Shown piece after piece: positions 9,231-17,285 of a stretch of 64,000 bases of DNA. The stretch spans positions 62,001-126,000 of the forward strand of contig JBBEBE010000008.1 of NCBI GenBank assembly GCA_040882505.1, in the 5' to 3' direction. The notes under the pieces are model-generated. The model was given only the letters and a program-made list of their open reading frames with translations, was not told the origin of the DNA and made no database searches. Every line of letters starts with the position of its first letter. Positions within the stretch are counted from its first letter, which is position 1. Source of the stretch: JBBEBE01 sp040882505 (GTDB lineage: Bacteria; Bacteroidota; Rhodothermia; Balneolales; Balneolaceae). The translations under genes were made by a program, and so were the position numbers.

Positions 9231-10220
9231 ATGCTCTACCCGCTGATTGCCCTGTTGTTTGGACTTTTTCTGCTCATCTGGAGCGCTGATCGTTTTGTGG
9301 AAGCATCTGCTGCCACAGTTCGTCACTTCGGTATGCCCCCCTTGGTCATTGGGATGGTGGTCATCGGATTCGGCACGTCGGCACCCGAGATGGTGGTTTC
9401 GGCCATCTCCTCTCTGGAGGGAAATCCAGGAATCGCTTTGGGCAACGCCTATGGCTCCAATATTTCGAATATTGCTCTGATTCTGGGGATTACGGCTCTG
9501 ATGATTCCGGTCCGCGTTCATTCCCGTGTCCTTCGACGAGAGTTGCCCATTCTGATCGGAGTGACGGCGTTGGCGGCCTGGCAGGTATGGGACGGGGAGA
9601 TCACGCGTGCCGATGCCGTTGTACTGATGATCCTCTTTGCCGGCTTGATGGGATGGAGCGTCTGGCAGGGGTATACGCAAGATGAGGATCCCTTCTCGGA
9701 AGATATCGATGAGATGGTCGACGAGTCGAAACTTTCCCTGAAACAGTCGTTGATTCGGCTGGTTTTGGGGTTATTGGTATTGATCGCCAGCTCACGATTG
9801 CTGGTCTGGGGGGCGGTTGACCTGGCCCTCATGTTGGGAATTCACGAGATGGTGATTGGCCTCACGGTGGTGGCCATCGGAACCTCGCTTCCGGAACTTG
9901 CGTCTACACTGGCGGCAGTGAAGAAGGGAGAGCACGACATGGCACTGGGCAATATTATCGGGTCCAATCTTTTCAACACGCTGGCGGTGGTGGGAATTGC
10001 GGGGATGATTCATCCAATGACCGTCGAGCCGGAGGTTTTTTCTCGCGACATGCTTGTGATGGCCGGATTGACCGTCATTCTATTCGTGATGGGGTTCAGC
10101 CAGAAAGGGATTGGGAAAGGTCGGGTAAACCGGTTTGAAGGAGGCCTTTTGATCGCCTCCTTTCTCGCCTATACGATCTATCTGGTGGTGACAACGCTAC
10201 CGATTCATGTGATTGGGTAG
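9231..10220 (+). CDS. CaxA-type Na+/Ca2+ exchanger, copy 2
   Basis: A 329-residue paralogue of the preceding gene with the same two alpha-repeats: GFGTSAPEMVVSAISS...GIALGNAYGSNISN and AIGTSLPELASTLAA...DMALGNIIGSNLFN. The loop between halves is longer and acidic (DEDPFSEDIDEMVDESK). The first repeat has NAYGSN where copy 1 has NVVGSN, so the copies are diverged and may differ in ion preference. The last 24 bases overlap the convergent end of arsC. Confidence 0.9.
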   Translation: MLYPLIALLFGLFLLIWSADRFVEASAATVRHFGMPPLVIGMVVIGFGTSAPEMVVSAISSLEGNPGIALGNAYGSNISNIALILGITALMIPVRVHSRVLRRELPILIGVTALAAWQVWDGEITRADAVVLMILFAGLMGWSVWQGYTQDEDPFSEDIDEMVDESKLSLKQSLIRLVLGLLVLIASSRLLVWGAVDLALMLGIHEMVIGLTVVAIGTSLPELASTLAAVKKGEHDMALGNIIGSNLFNTLAVVGIAGMIHPMTVEPEVFSRDMLVMAGLTVILFVMGFSQKGIGKGRVNRFEGGLLIASFLAYTIYLVVTTLPIHVIG

Positions 10221-10643
10221 CCCCATCTCTTGGACCAAATTTGCCAGATAATCGCGGATCTCTTCCCGTACCTTGCGAAAGGAAGCCGCGATCTCTTCTT
10301 CGTTTCCGTCAGCTTTGGCTGGATCCGTAAAGTTGTGATGGACCGTTTTTGCGCTACCGGGAAAGACAGGACACCGCTCTTTGGCGTGATCACAGACGGT
10401 GATGACCAGATCCATCGGAATCTCCAGATATTCGTCGATGAGATTGGAGGTGTGACCCGATAGATCGATGCCGATCTCGTTCATGGTTTCGATGGCTCTC
10501 GGGTTCACACCATGGGTTTCGATGCCGGCGCTGTAAATGGTCGCCTTGTCGCCTACCATCGCCTTGAGAAATCCCTCGGCAATCTGGCTTCGGCAACTGT
10601 TTCCGGTACAGAGAATCAGAATGTTCGGTTTGGAAGATCCCAT
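10197..10643 (-). CDS. arsC: Arsenate reductase, thioredoxin-coupled low-molecular-weight phosphatase type
   Basis: 148 residues. The P-loop CTGNSCR (CX5R; Cys12 and Arg18 with the chosen start) lies at the N-terminus. Further Cys in TVCDHAKERCPVFPGS form the redox relay expected for thioredoxin-linked ArsC. It reduces As(V) to As(III) in the cytoplasm. Its ATG overlaps the TAA of the upstream DUF6428 gene by one base (TAATG), so translation is probably coupled and this start is favoured over one three codons earlier. It is the last gene of an arsR–DUF6428–arsC operon; no arsenite efflux gene is in the window. Confidence 0.92.
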   Translation of the reverse strand: MGSSKPNILILCTGNSCRSQIAEGFLKAMVGDKATIYSAGIETHGVNPRAIETMNEIGIDLSGHTSNLIDEYLEIPMDLVITVCDHAKERCPVFPGSAKTVHHNFTDPAKADGNEEEIAASFRKVREEIRDYLANLVQEMGLPNHMNR

Positions 10644-11110
10644 TAGCAGCACCCTCCACCTGGTGTGCAGGCCGCATTGGCGGACCCAACGGTCTCCAAC
10701 TTCTCGGTTTCCGGAATTCCGCAGCGATCTTTGGCCAAACAGTCGGTTTCACGCGGAGCGAGATAAAATTCACGGCTGGCCGGTTCGAACTCCAAATCAT
10801 AGAGACCCACCGTCTCTTGTTGGTACTCCACGACGACGGGCAGATCCTCGGTTCCCAACACTGGTTGCGCCAGCTCGAGGATACGTGCCAACTTGGAAGG
10901 GGTCAGCCGGTGGTCGGTATCCTCTGCACTCCAGGCTTGAAGAGTCAGATAACTTTCCGAGCGTGCCGTTCCTCCGCAATCGATAAATCGTTTGGTCGTC
11001 ACTCCGGCTTCGGTAATGTGAAAGTGGCTCGGGACGTAGCTTCCGTCTGGACGTCGAAGCGTCAGCTCCTCCAGATAGGAGAGGTGGTAGGTCAGTTCGG
11101 ATCGTTTCAT
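10643..11110 (-). CDS. DUF6428-family protein of the ars operon
   Basis: 155 residues, soluble, no signal peptide. The N-terminus (MKRSELTYHLSYLEEL) and the HFHITEAGVTTKRFIDCGGT block match proteins that accompany arsR in other genomes and are annotated as DUF6428; the function is not established. The protein ends with C-T-P-G-G-G-C-C, a possible thiol metal site, and the adjacent ArsR also ends in Cys-Cys. It sits between arsR (57-base gap) and arsC (one-base overlap). An arsenic-related role is inferred from context only. Confidence 0.75.
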   Translation of the reverse strand: MKRSELTYHLSYLEELTLRRPDGSYVPSHFHITEAGVTTKRFIDCGGTARSESYLTLQAWSAEDTDHRLTPSKLARILELAQPVLGTEDLPVVVEYQQETVGLYDLEFEPASREFYLAPRETDCLAKDRCGIPETEKLETVGSANAACTPGGGCC

Positions 11111-11167
11111 GGCAGTGTACTCGAAGTTTGGGTTCAGGAGTTCAGAAATCGGGAATGGTCGCCTTTC

Positions 11168-11506
11168 TCAGCAGCAACGTTCGTTCTCGGAACCGGTTGT
11201 GCATTTTGTCAGGAGTTCGGAGAGGAAGTGATGGACGTCCTCAATGACAGCCGGATCGATGCAGTAGCAGAGCCGGTTTCCGTCGATGGACCCCTGAATA
11301 ATGCCCGACTCTTTGAGCGCTTTCAAGTGCTGGGAGACGGTTGCTTGAGCAATCGGTAATTGTTGGACCAGATCACCACAGACGCAGCTTTTTTCGCGTA
11401 GAAGCTGTTCCAGAATGGCAATTCGGGCCGGATGTCCCATCGCCTTGAGGCGGTTGGCCATCTCGATTTGTGCCGGTCTGTAATTCGTTGTTTTCGTAAT
11501 TCCCAT
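11168..11506 (-). CDS. arsR: ArsR-family metalloregulatory repressor
   Basis: 112 residues with the ArsR/SmtB winged helix: HPARIAILEQLL, then the metal-site helix KSCVCGDLVQQL (Cys41, Cys43), then recognition helix IAQATVSQHLKALKESGII. Extra Cys occur at 80, 82, 102, 111 and 112, the last two being the C-terminal residues, so As(III)/Sb(III) could be bound by the classical CxC site, by C-terminal Cys, or both. It is the first gene of the operon and should autorepress from a site just upstream of its ATG. Confidence 0.92.
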   Translation of the reverse strand: MGITKTTNYRPAQIEMANRLKAMGHPARIAILEQLLREKSCVCGDLVQQLPIAQATVSQHLKALKESGIIQGSIDGNRLCYCIDPAVIEDVHHFLSELLTKCTTGSENERCC

Positions 11507-11518
11507 TTCATTGGCTAT

Positions 11519-11541
11519 TGGTTAATTGCAATATTACGATG
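11519..11541. promoter_or_regulatory. Candidate ArsR operator with imperfect dyad
   Basis: Immediately upstream of arsR an A+T-rich imperfect dyad centred on ATTGCAAT reads TTAATTGCAATATTA on the plus strand. Its position between the start codon and any promoter suits autorepression. Symmetry is imperfect, so this is a suggestion only. Confidence 0.35.
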
Positions 11542-11564
11542 AAACCATTCCGAATGCAACCCCT

Positions 11565-11598
11565 CAAAAAAAAGAGCCCCGACTGGAGCTCCTTTTTC
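11565..11598 (-). terminator. Rho-independent terminator after the small outer membrane protein gene
   Basis: On the minus strand an A-run and GGAGC are followed by GCTC and a run of eight T. It lies about 30 bases past the stop of the gene at 11628-12107 and before the arsR promoter region, separating the two transcription units. Confidence 0.55.
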
Positions 11599-11627
11599 CG
11601 CTGCGATTTGTATGTCAACGATCCTGG

Positions 11628-12107
11628 TCAGTTCAGATAAAACCGGAAACCAAGATTTCCATTGAATCCGAAATTGAACTCGGGAGCCACTTGAATTTGG
11701 GGAGCCAGTTCAAAGAAGAGATCGACGGGAACATCGGTAAAGTCGAATCCGAATCCGGCTGGAAGCCGTGCCATGAACTGCTCATCCACGAAATCCTGAC
11801 TATACCACTGGAACCCGGCACCTGCTCCGTAGTAGTAGTGAAGGTCTCCAACCTCCCAATCCAGATCGGTGTAGTACTTGTGAAAGAGATAATCCAGTGA
11901 CGTGTAGAAGCTGGAGCTGCCTTCTGATGCATTGAAGGAAACCACACCGGCCAAGGCCTGGTCTTGTGCCGTCCAGACTTTGTAGCTGATTCCGTCCGGA
12001 CCACCAATGGCACCCCCGATTCCGAATCCCCGATCCTGTGCATTGACGGACTGAGCGGCCAGGCCCAGGGCAGCAATGAGTAGCGTTGTAACAATCCACT
12101 TTTTCAT
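11628..12107 (-). CDS. Small outer membrane beta-barrel-like protein
   Basis: 159 residues with a signal peptide (WIVTTLLIAALGLAAQSVNAQ). The mature part has alternating aromatic strands (GISYKVW, SFYTSLDYLFHKYY, LHYYYGAGAGFQWY, DLFFELAPQI) and ends in a barrel-like GNLGFRFYLN with an aromatic near the C-terminus. This suggests an eight-stranded outer membrane barrel of unknown function. It is monocistronic, ending at a terminator before arsR. Confidence 0.65.
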   Translation of the reverse strand: MKKWIVTTLLIAALGLAAQSVNAQDRGFGIGGAIGGPDGISYKVWTAQDQALAGVVSFNASEGSSSFYTSLDYLFHKYYTDLDWEVGDLHYYYGAGAGFQWYSQDFVDEQFMARLPAGFGFDFTDVPVDLFFELAPQIQVAPEFNFGFNGNLGFRFYLN

Positions 12108-12360
12108 AATAGATCCTGATGTTTGTGTTGTTGTCTTTGATGATCTGCCCGGTACCGGGAGGTCACCCGCGGAAGGCCGGGTCGGGCGTGTCGCCCTACG
12201 GTTTTACGCAACAAATGAAGAACGGTTCCATAAAAGGTACAAAATTCCCCGGAACTGCCTGGTTGAGTGTGAAATAAAGGGACGGAGACGGCAATAAATC
12301 TTTTTTGGACGCCCCTCCATTTTTTTTGTAACAAAATCCGTTTTCATGCGTCTTATATAT

Positions 12361-12444
12361 GTAGTAGAGAGCAGAATCTCCTACACTCTGAAACCTAATG
12401 CACAAGGGCCACGGGATGGATAATCTCGTGGCCTCTTTTTTTTT
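12361..12444 (+). ncRNA. Candidate small RNA (two hairpins and terminator)
   Basis: A -10-like TATATAT at 12354-12360 is followed by a first hairpin (GTAG/CTAC and GAGA/TCTC arms, 12361-12384) and then a strong terminator hairpin at 12407-12433 with nine T. Both flanking protein genes are on the minus strand, so a plus-strand terminator here needs a plus-strand transcript. The exact 5' end is uncertain: a start 6-7 bases after the box would clip the first hairpin. It does not match any RNA family I recognise. Confidence 0.4.
12407..12444 (+). terminator. Strong plus-strand intrinsic terminator
   Basis: The arms GGCCACGGGAT and ATCTCGTGGCC pair over 11 base pairs (one G-U) and are followed by TC and nine T. 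On the minus strand the hairpin is followed only by CTTGTG, so it is oriented for plus-strand transcripts and is poorly suited to end the TonB receptor mRNA. Confidence 0.8.
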
Positions 12445-12523
12445 GTATGCCCGCCATCTGTTCTGAGCCCGGAAGGGTGCATTCACCTTCACTTGTAGGT
12501 CCGGGAAGTTGTTCGGATCCCGA

Positions 12524-14905
12524 TCAAAAGTAGACCCGGTAGAGAAGTTGCACGGCTCGACCCGGTTCCGGAGAGATCTCCTTGATGAGCGAGAGGTGGT
12601 TGTAGTAGGTTCGGTTGGTCAGGTTGGTCAGATTGATCGTGATTGTTTGAAGTGTGCTCCCCCAATTCAGGCGGTATTGTCCGCTCACATCCAAAAGTGC
12701 ATACCCGTCGGTCGGTGTTTCACACGGATAGATGAATCCGGGATCGCTGGAGGCCGGACATTCGGGAAGACGGTCTTGACGACTTGCCATTCGAAGGCGA
12801 CCGTCCAGACGCAGGGACCCCTTTGAAAATCTCAGGCCGGTTCGGCCCTGAAGGGGTGGAATTTGAGGCAGGGGCTGTTCGGATCTTGCGAGTCCGGCGC
12901 GGTCCATCTCTTCTTGATCCAGAAAGCGGTCCCCCAACGTATGGGAGAGCGATCCGTACAGCGTCCAGTTTCGATGTACCTGTAGCTGTGCAGACCCTTC
13001 ACCGCCATAGAGTCGAGCCTGGCTACCCAGATATTGAAACTCGCGAAGGTCTGCCCGGGGAACACTCGCCTGTCCGGTATCCTGAACATGAAGGAAATTA
13101 TCGAAGTAATTCCGATATCCGGTCAATTCCAGCTGCAAAGGTCCGGTCTGCCAGCGAACGAAAAGCTCGGTTCCCAAACCGGTCTCCGGACCGAGGTTCG
13201 GATTTCCGATCTCGAAGGCAAATGCAGCCAGGTGGGGACCTTCCGAATAGAGCTCCTCCAGCGAAGGAGGGCGCCAAGAGCGCATGACGGTGGTTCCCAG
13301 ATAGAGGTCTCGTTTGATTTCGTAGATGGCACTTCCCGAGAGTTCCAGCCCGGAATAACTGCGTGTGCGAATGTGGCCGATATACGAGTTGGGTCGGTCT
13401 TCTTCCGGTCGCATGCGTGCCAGGTTCCATCGCAGTCCTCCCTCAAGGTGGAGAGGGCCGAAATCCGCTTCCTGGACGGTGAAAAAGCCACTTTGGAGGG
13501 CAGTGGAGTTGGGACTTCTGGACCCAAACACCTTGTAGTCATTGAACTCCAGATTGATACCGGTAACGCCACGATCTACCGGACCCCAGGCCCCATTGCG
13601 AAGCTTGATGCTTCCAATGACCGTATCCATGTCGAAGCGACTGCCCACGGTTCCTCCCGATTCAATTTCGGCGTGCTCGTAATGCACAAAAGATCCACGA
13701 AGCTCCAGAGTCCTGAATGTGGAGCCTGGAAGCAGAATCTCTGCCCGCCCTTCACTCTGCATCTTGAGCATTTCGATATCCACGCCGTCCGGGTGCCCGC
13801 CATCCGGATCCGGAGGGATTCCGTAGGTATTGAAGTAGTAGTTGCCCGAAAGACCGGCATAGCCCCATGGCTGGATCCAGGAGGATCCAAACCCGCTGTT
13901 GGCACTCTGCATGCCACTGTTGGTCAACGGCCCGGCCGGCGTTTGCGTCTCGCTGGCTGCCCGAACGTTGCTGTCCAGGTTGAGAACCCATGAATCGGTG
14001 ACCGGAATGGTCAGTGAAGCGGCACCCATTCCGGATCGGTGGGCCGAGTTCCCCTGCGTCGACAAGGCTCCGGACCAGCTGGAGGGGACACTTGTCGGGA
14101 TTTGGTGACGAACCACATTGACGATTCCGCCGATCGCTCCGGAACCATATTCCAGGGCAGCCGGCCCTCGTGCGATTTCAATTTCCTCCGCTGTGGACGG
14201 GTCCAGGGCAACGGCATGGTCTCCACTGGACCCGGAGACATCCCCGGTCTTCTGTCCATCTTCGAGGATAACCACGCGTTCGTCACCAAGTCCTCGAATG
14301 ACGGGACGACCGGGATTGGCCCCCATGCTCCGTTCGGAGATTCCCGGCTGGTCCCGAAGGGTCGAGGAGAGGGTGGACCCGAGCTCCTGTCGGAGCTGCT
14401 CGCCTGTGACCTTGATGGAGGCATGTTCCAGGTTGCTCCCCGTGGTGACTTCACGATCGGCGGTGACCTCGACCGATTCGCCGGAGTAGACAACGGGTCT
14501 CATCTCGATCGAGAGGGTCGTTACGTCATCATCGACGATCGTGATACGCCGGGTCAAAGTCTGGAACCCGATTCGGTGTACCTGCAGGGTGTAGGTACCG
14601 TCCGGGACATTTTGAAACGAAAAAGCGCCATTTCGGTCGCTTTGAGCGCTCCGATCCAACTCTTCGAGATGGATGTAGGCAAAGGGGATGACCTCGCCTG
14701 TCTCCCGGTCGGTGACGGTGCCGCGCACGTCGCCTGCCAGAATCTTCCCGGTCCAGTCCGGAGCATTTCCGATCGTTTCGACGCTTGCCGAAGCGGCCAC
14801 TCCCCCAATGGGGAGAAGCCAGAGCAGCAGGATGGGGATTGCGAACGGCAGGACGTCCCGGGACGCCCGTCCAAAGGCCTCACCGATTGACCATCTGCAT
14901 TCCAT
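12524..14905 (-). CDS. TonB-dependent outer membrane receptor, probably for a metal or metal complex
   Basis: About 793 residues. A signal segment (VLPFAIPILLLWLLPIGGVAASA) is followed by a carboxypeptidase regulatory-like domain (GDVRGTVTDRETGEVIPFAYIHLEEL). The plug comes next (LSSTLRDQPGISERSMGANPGRPVIRGLGDERVVILEDG, then ARGPAALEYGSGAIGGIVNVV), then the 22-strand barrel ending in an aromatic (YRVYF). ATG 14905 is chosen because GGAG lies eight bases upstream; a start at 14947 would overlap the upstream gene. Directly upstream is a His/Asp-rich lipoprotein and then a small CPLC-motif protein, so the transported substrate is plausibly zinc, copper or a related metal. The substrate assignment is inference. 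Confidence 0.92.
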   Translation of the reverse strand: MECRWSIGEAFGRASRDVLPFAIPILLLWLLPIGGVAASASVETIGNAPDWTGKILAGDVRGTVTDRETGEVIPFAYIHLEELDRSAQSDRNGAFSFQNVPDGTYTLQVHRIGFQTLTRRITIVDDDVTTLSIEMRPVVYSGESVEVTADREVTTGSNLEHASIKVTGEQLRQELGSTLSSTLRDQPGISERSMGANPGRPVIRGLGDERVVILEDGQKTGDVSGSSGDHAVALDPSTAEEIEIARGPAALEYGSGAIGGIVNVVRHQIPTSVPSSWSGALSTQGNSAHRSGMGAASLTIPVTDSWVLNLDSNVRAASETQTPAGPLTNSGMQSANSGFGSSWIQPWGYAGLSGNYYFNTYGIPPDPDGGHPDGVDIEMLKMQSEGRAEILLPGSTFRTLELRGSFVHYEHAEIESGGTVGSRFDMDTVIGSIKLRNGAWGPVDRGVTGINLEFNDYKVFGSRSPNSTALQSGFFTVQEADFGPLHLEGGLRWNLARMRPEEDRPNSYIGHIRTRSYSGLELSGSAIYEIKRDLYLGTTVMRSWRPPSLEELYSEGPHLAAFAFEIGNPNLGPETGLGTELFVRWQTGPLQLELTGYRNYFDNFLHVQDTGQASVPRADLREFQYLGSQARLYGGEGSAQLQVHRNWTLYGSLSHTLGDRFLDQEEMDRAGLARSEQPLPQIPPLQGRTGLRFSKGSLRLDGRLRMASRQDRLPECPASSDPGFIYPCETPTDGYALLDVSGQYRLNWGSTLQTITINLTNLTNRTYYNHLSLIKEISPEPGRAVQLLYRVYF

Positions 14906-14931
14906 TCGGGTCTCCAAAGGAGGATCCGTAT

Positions 14932-15714
14932 TTATTCGGTTGCGCATCGATCCGAGGTGTGATCATAGATTCCGTTCCCGTCGATCCGTGGGTGATCGTC
15001 ATCGGCGACCGTGACCGTGACCCAGGCCGAGGTAAAGTCTACATGTCCGTCATCTCCGTGCAGGATCAGAAAGCGGACGCGGTCGGATCCGGCATGATCG
15101 GCCCGAAACTGAACTTCGACCTCCTCGTGATCATGCTCATCCTCGTGGTCATGCTCATCTTCGTGGTCATGCTCATCTTCGTGCGCATGGTCATCATCGA
15201 CGGCGATGATATTGGCCGGCCGAATTTGGTCCAGCGATTCGCTGTCGGTTCGATCCGCTTCCGTACAGCTGTCACCGGTCGTATTGGGCTTCTCCCACTC
15301 CCATTCGATGTGGTATTCGTCATCGTGATCGTCCAGATCGAAGAGCGTTCCCTCGTCGTCTACCCAGCGAAGTGCAATTTCGTGAGAGAGTCCGCTCGGG
15401 TCTTCGTCACTCAGGCTCACGACGTCTGGAGAGAGAACCGGACCGGTGACATCGTCCCGAAACCAGTCATCCAGTGTGCCATCCGGGTTCCAGTCGGCAT
15501 CCCGGTTGTTGAGAAACTGAAGAAGAGTCTCTCCTTCGATTTGAAGGGCAAATCCAACCGGTTCGGCGTGACCGTGATCATCATCATGATCATCGTCGTG
15601 CGGGTCGGTCGTATCGCATGCGGCGAGCAGTAAAAAGAGAGACAGCACCAGAAAGGGTGCCATGTTGAACATGAATCCAAAAGGTCGTTTTTCAGTTGTC
15701 GAAAAGGGTTTCAT
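14932..15714 (-). CDS. His/Asp-rich metal-binding lipoprotein
   Basis: 260 residues with a lipoprotein signal (FLVLSLFLLLAAC). Two extreme metal-ligand tracts stand out: DPHDDDHDDDHGHAE just after the lipidated Cys, and a DEHDHE hexapeptide repeated three times near residues 185-205, encoded by an 18-bp tandem repeat. Between them are beta-strand-rich segments with conserved-looking LRWVDDEG and EYHIEWEWEKP. The gene ends 26 bases before the TonB receptor start, so they are probably co-transcribed. It may buffer or hand over Zn2+/Cu2+ (or another cation) at the cell surface. Confidence 0.75.
   Translation of the reverse strand: MKPFSTTEKRPFGFMFNMAPFLVLSLFLLLAACDTTDPHDDDHDDDHGHAEPVGFALQIEGETLLQFLNNRDADWNPDGTLDDWFRDDVTGPVLSPDVVSLSDEDPSGLSHEIALRWVDDEGTLFDLDDHDDEYHIEWEWEKPNTTGDSCTEADRTDSESLDQIRPANIIAVDDDHAHEDEHDHEDEHDHEDEHDHEEVEVQFRADHAGSDRVRFLILHGDDGHVDFTSAWVTVTVADDDHPRIDGNGIYDHTSDRCATE
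15124..15195. repeat. Four-unit 18-bp tandem repeat inside the His-rich lipoprotein gene
   Basis: Units start at 15124, 15142, 15160 and 15178, of the form YTCGTGRTCATGCTCATC. The first three differ at one or two positions; the fourth has three substitutions. Each unit encodes a His/Glu/Asp hexapeptide, so unit gain or loss would change the number of metal ligands in frame. Confidence 0.9.
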
Positions 15715-15912
15715 ATGAAGTTCTCCAATACTTGAATGATGGGGCGACTCGACTCCTCGGAATCGCCGGAAATTTAATGTCTACGCAGATTGAGGGGGCA
15801 GCCGAATACCGAGCATCGGATCTGTCCAATCATTTGGTACAGGGTCGGGATGCCTCGACAGTCGATCACAAGTAGCGTATGAGGGAGGGCTCTGCGGGTC
15901 GGCCCGTCCGGT

Positions 15913-16242
15913 CTACCCGATGCTGGAAGGGGGCGCCCGGTTGGAGACATTGGAGAGAAGGGGGTGGGCAACGACTTGTGATCCTTCGAGAGTCAACTCC
16001 TCGAACCACAGAGTCTGGATCACTTGAAATGGAGCACTGTCAGAAGGCAGGGCGACCACACCAAAACAGAGCGGACAGAGCGTGTGCGCATCCATCACGA
16101 TTAGATCGTGCGAGATCGTACGGGTCAACTCCACATCTGCCTGCAGATGAGTCTGCATCACGGGGTGGAAGAGACCGGCCGACAACCACATCGCCATGGC
16201 GATCGCCGAAATCATCGGTGCGATATGTCCCTTTTCATTCAT
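15913..16242 (-). CDS. Small membrane or exported protein with HxxCPLC motif (DUF2946-like)
   Basis: 109 residues. One hydrophobic segment (MISAIAMAMWLSAGLF) is followed by DAHTLCPLCFGVVALPSDSAPF. A His then CPxC close behind a signal/anchor resembles DUF2946-type proteins often encoded beside metal-related TonB receptors; I cannot confirm family membership. It is on the same strand as the His-rich lipoprotein and TonB receptor, with about 200 bases between it and the lipoprotein. The CPLC motif could bind metal or a redox partner. Confidence 0.6.
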   Translation of the reverse strand: MNEKGHIAPMISAIAMAMWLSAGLFHPVMQTHLQADVELTRTISHDLIVMDAHTLCPLCFGVVALPSDSAPFQVIQTLWFEELTLEGSQVVAHPLLSNVSNRAPPSSIG

Positions 16243-16307
16243 TCAGTCCCGTTTTTTTGAAATATAGGCGATGGAAATCGGTCAGGCAAGCGGAGAGAAA
16301 CGCCCTC

Positions 16308-17285
16308 TTACGGCCGCCCTGCAACCCGCTCGATGACACGCATGTTGTCCAAAGCATCCCCGAGTGGAGTCGGTGCAGGCAGCCCCTCGAGGATGGCCCG
16401 GCAAAACGCATTCGTCTGTAAGGTAAACTGATTACAGGGCTCGAATGGCTCCACAATCTCCTCCCCGCTCTTGCGTGTGATTCGCAATTCGGTGGGAACA
16501 TCATGAGGAGGATTGAAGGGTTGAGGCATCGACAACACGCCCTCGGTTCCATGGATTGTGAGCGACTGATGGCGCGTGGTCTGCGTGGCGCAGGTGAACG
16601 AAGAGGTTCCTTTACGAAACTCCATCAAGACCGAGGCGTGACGGTCGACTCCAAGGGCAGGATCCAGATCGATGACCGGATAGAGTCTCACCGGTTCTTC
16701 GCCAAAAAGCCACCGGGAGAGCGAGATCGAATAACAACCCACATCCATGACGCCACCTCCGCCAATGTCTTCCTGGTTCCGAATATTGGACGGGTCGGGA
16801 TTGTCATAAGAGAAGTGGGAGTGAATCGAAGTCAGCTGACCAATGGCCTTGGATTTCACGATCTCCCGGGTCCGCTTCCACCGCGGGTGAAACCGGTACA
16901 TGAATGCCTCCATGACCACCTGGTCCGGGTATTGATCTGCAACCTGGATCAGCTCCTTCGCCTCCTCCGACGAGAGCCCGATCGGCTTTTCACAGAGCAC
17001 GTGCTTGCCGGCTTCGATCGCCTGCAGGCTCCAGGGAACATGCAGATGGTTCGGGAGCGGGATGTAGACGGCATCCACCGCTGGATTTGACAACAGCTCC
17101 TCGTAGGATCCATGCGCGTCAGGAATATCAAAGGTGTCCGCGACTTCTTGTGCCCGATCCAGTGATCGGGACGCGATGGCCTGAACCACCGCGTGTTTGC
17201 TCTGTTGGATCGCCGGAATCATCTCCTTTCGAGCGATCTTTGCCGCTCCCAAAACTCCGAACCGAATCGGTTTCTGCTCGCTCAT
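16308..17285 (-). CDS. Gfo/Idh/MocA-family NAD(P)-dependent oxidoreductase
   Basis: About 325 residues. The Rossmann fold is seen at the N-terminus (IRFGVLGAAKIARKEMIPAI), followed by YEELLSNPAVDAVYIPLPNHLH and the family catalytic EKP motif in HVLCEKPIGLSSEEA. The C-terminal half has DVGCYSISLSRWLFGEEP, as in dimeric dihydrodiol/xylose-type dehydrogenases. ATG 17285 is preferred over one three codons upstream. It probably oxidises a sugar or cyclitol; the substrate is unknown. Confidence 0.9.
   Translation of the reverse strand: MSEQKPIRFGVLGAAKIARKEMIPAIQQSKHAVVQAIASRSLDRAQEVADTFDIPDAHGSYEELLSNPAVDAVYIPLPNHLHVPWSLQAIEAGKHVLCEKPIGLSSEEAKELIQVADQYPDQVVMEAFMYRFHPRWKRTREIVKSKAIGQLTSIHSHFSYDNPDPSNIRNQEDIGGGGVMDVGCYSISLSRWLFGEEPVRLYPVIDLDPALGVDRHASVLMEFRKGTSSFTCATQTTRHQSLTIHGTEGVLSMPQPFNPPHDVPTELRITRKSGEEIVEPFEPCNQFTLQTNAFCRAILEGLPAPTPLGDALDNMRVIERVAGRP

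Larger units (their letters stand above)
12108..12523. other. 416-base intergenic region with a candidate small RNA
   Basis: No protein gene is convincing here. The left part (12108-12300) should hold the promoter of the minus-strand barrel gene. The right part has a TATATAT box and two hairpins on the plus strand, the second a strong intrinsic terminator; see the ncRNA entry. The last 80 bases follow the stop of the TonB receptor gene. Confidence 0.6.

Noticed and set aside
10780..10800. GGTTCGAACTCC string resembling a tRNA T-arm
   Set aside because: No acceptor, D or anticodon stems can be drawn around it, and it lies inside the DUF6428 coding sequence.
12104..12334. Minus-strand 76-codon ORF in the intergenic region
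   Set aside because: It lacks similarity, a start context and conserved composition, and overlaps the promoter region of the barrel gene.
15774..15971. 65-codon minus-strand ORF between the CPLC protein and His-rich lipoprotein
   Set aside because: It overlaps the end of the CPLC gene in another frame and shows no signal peptide or domain. It is probably chance.
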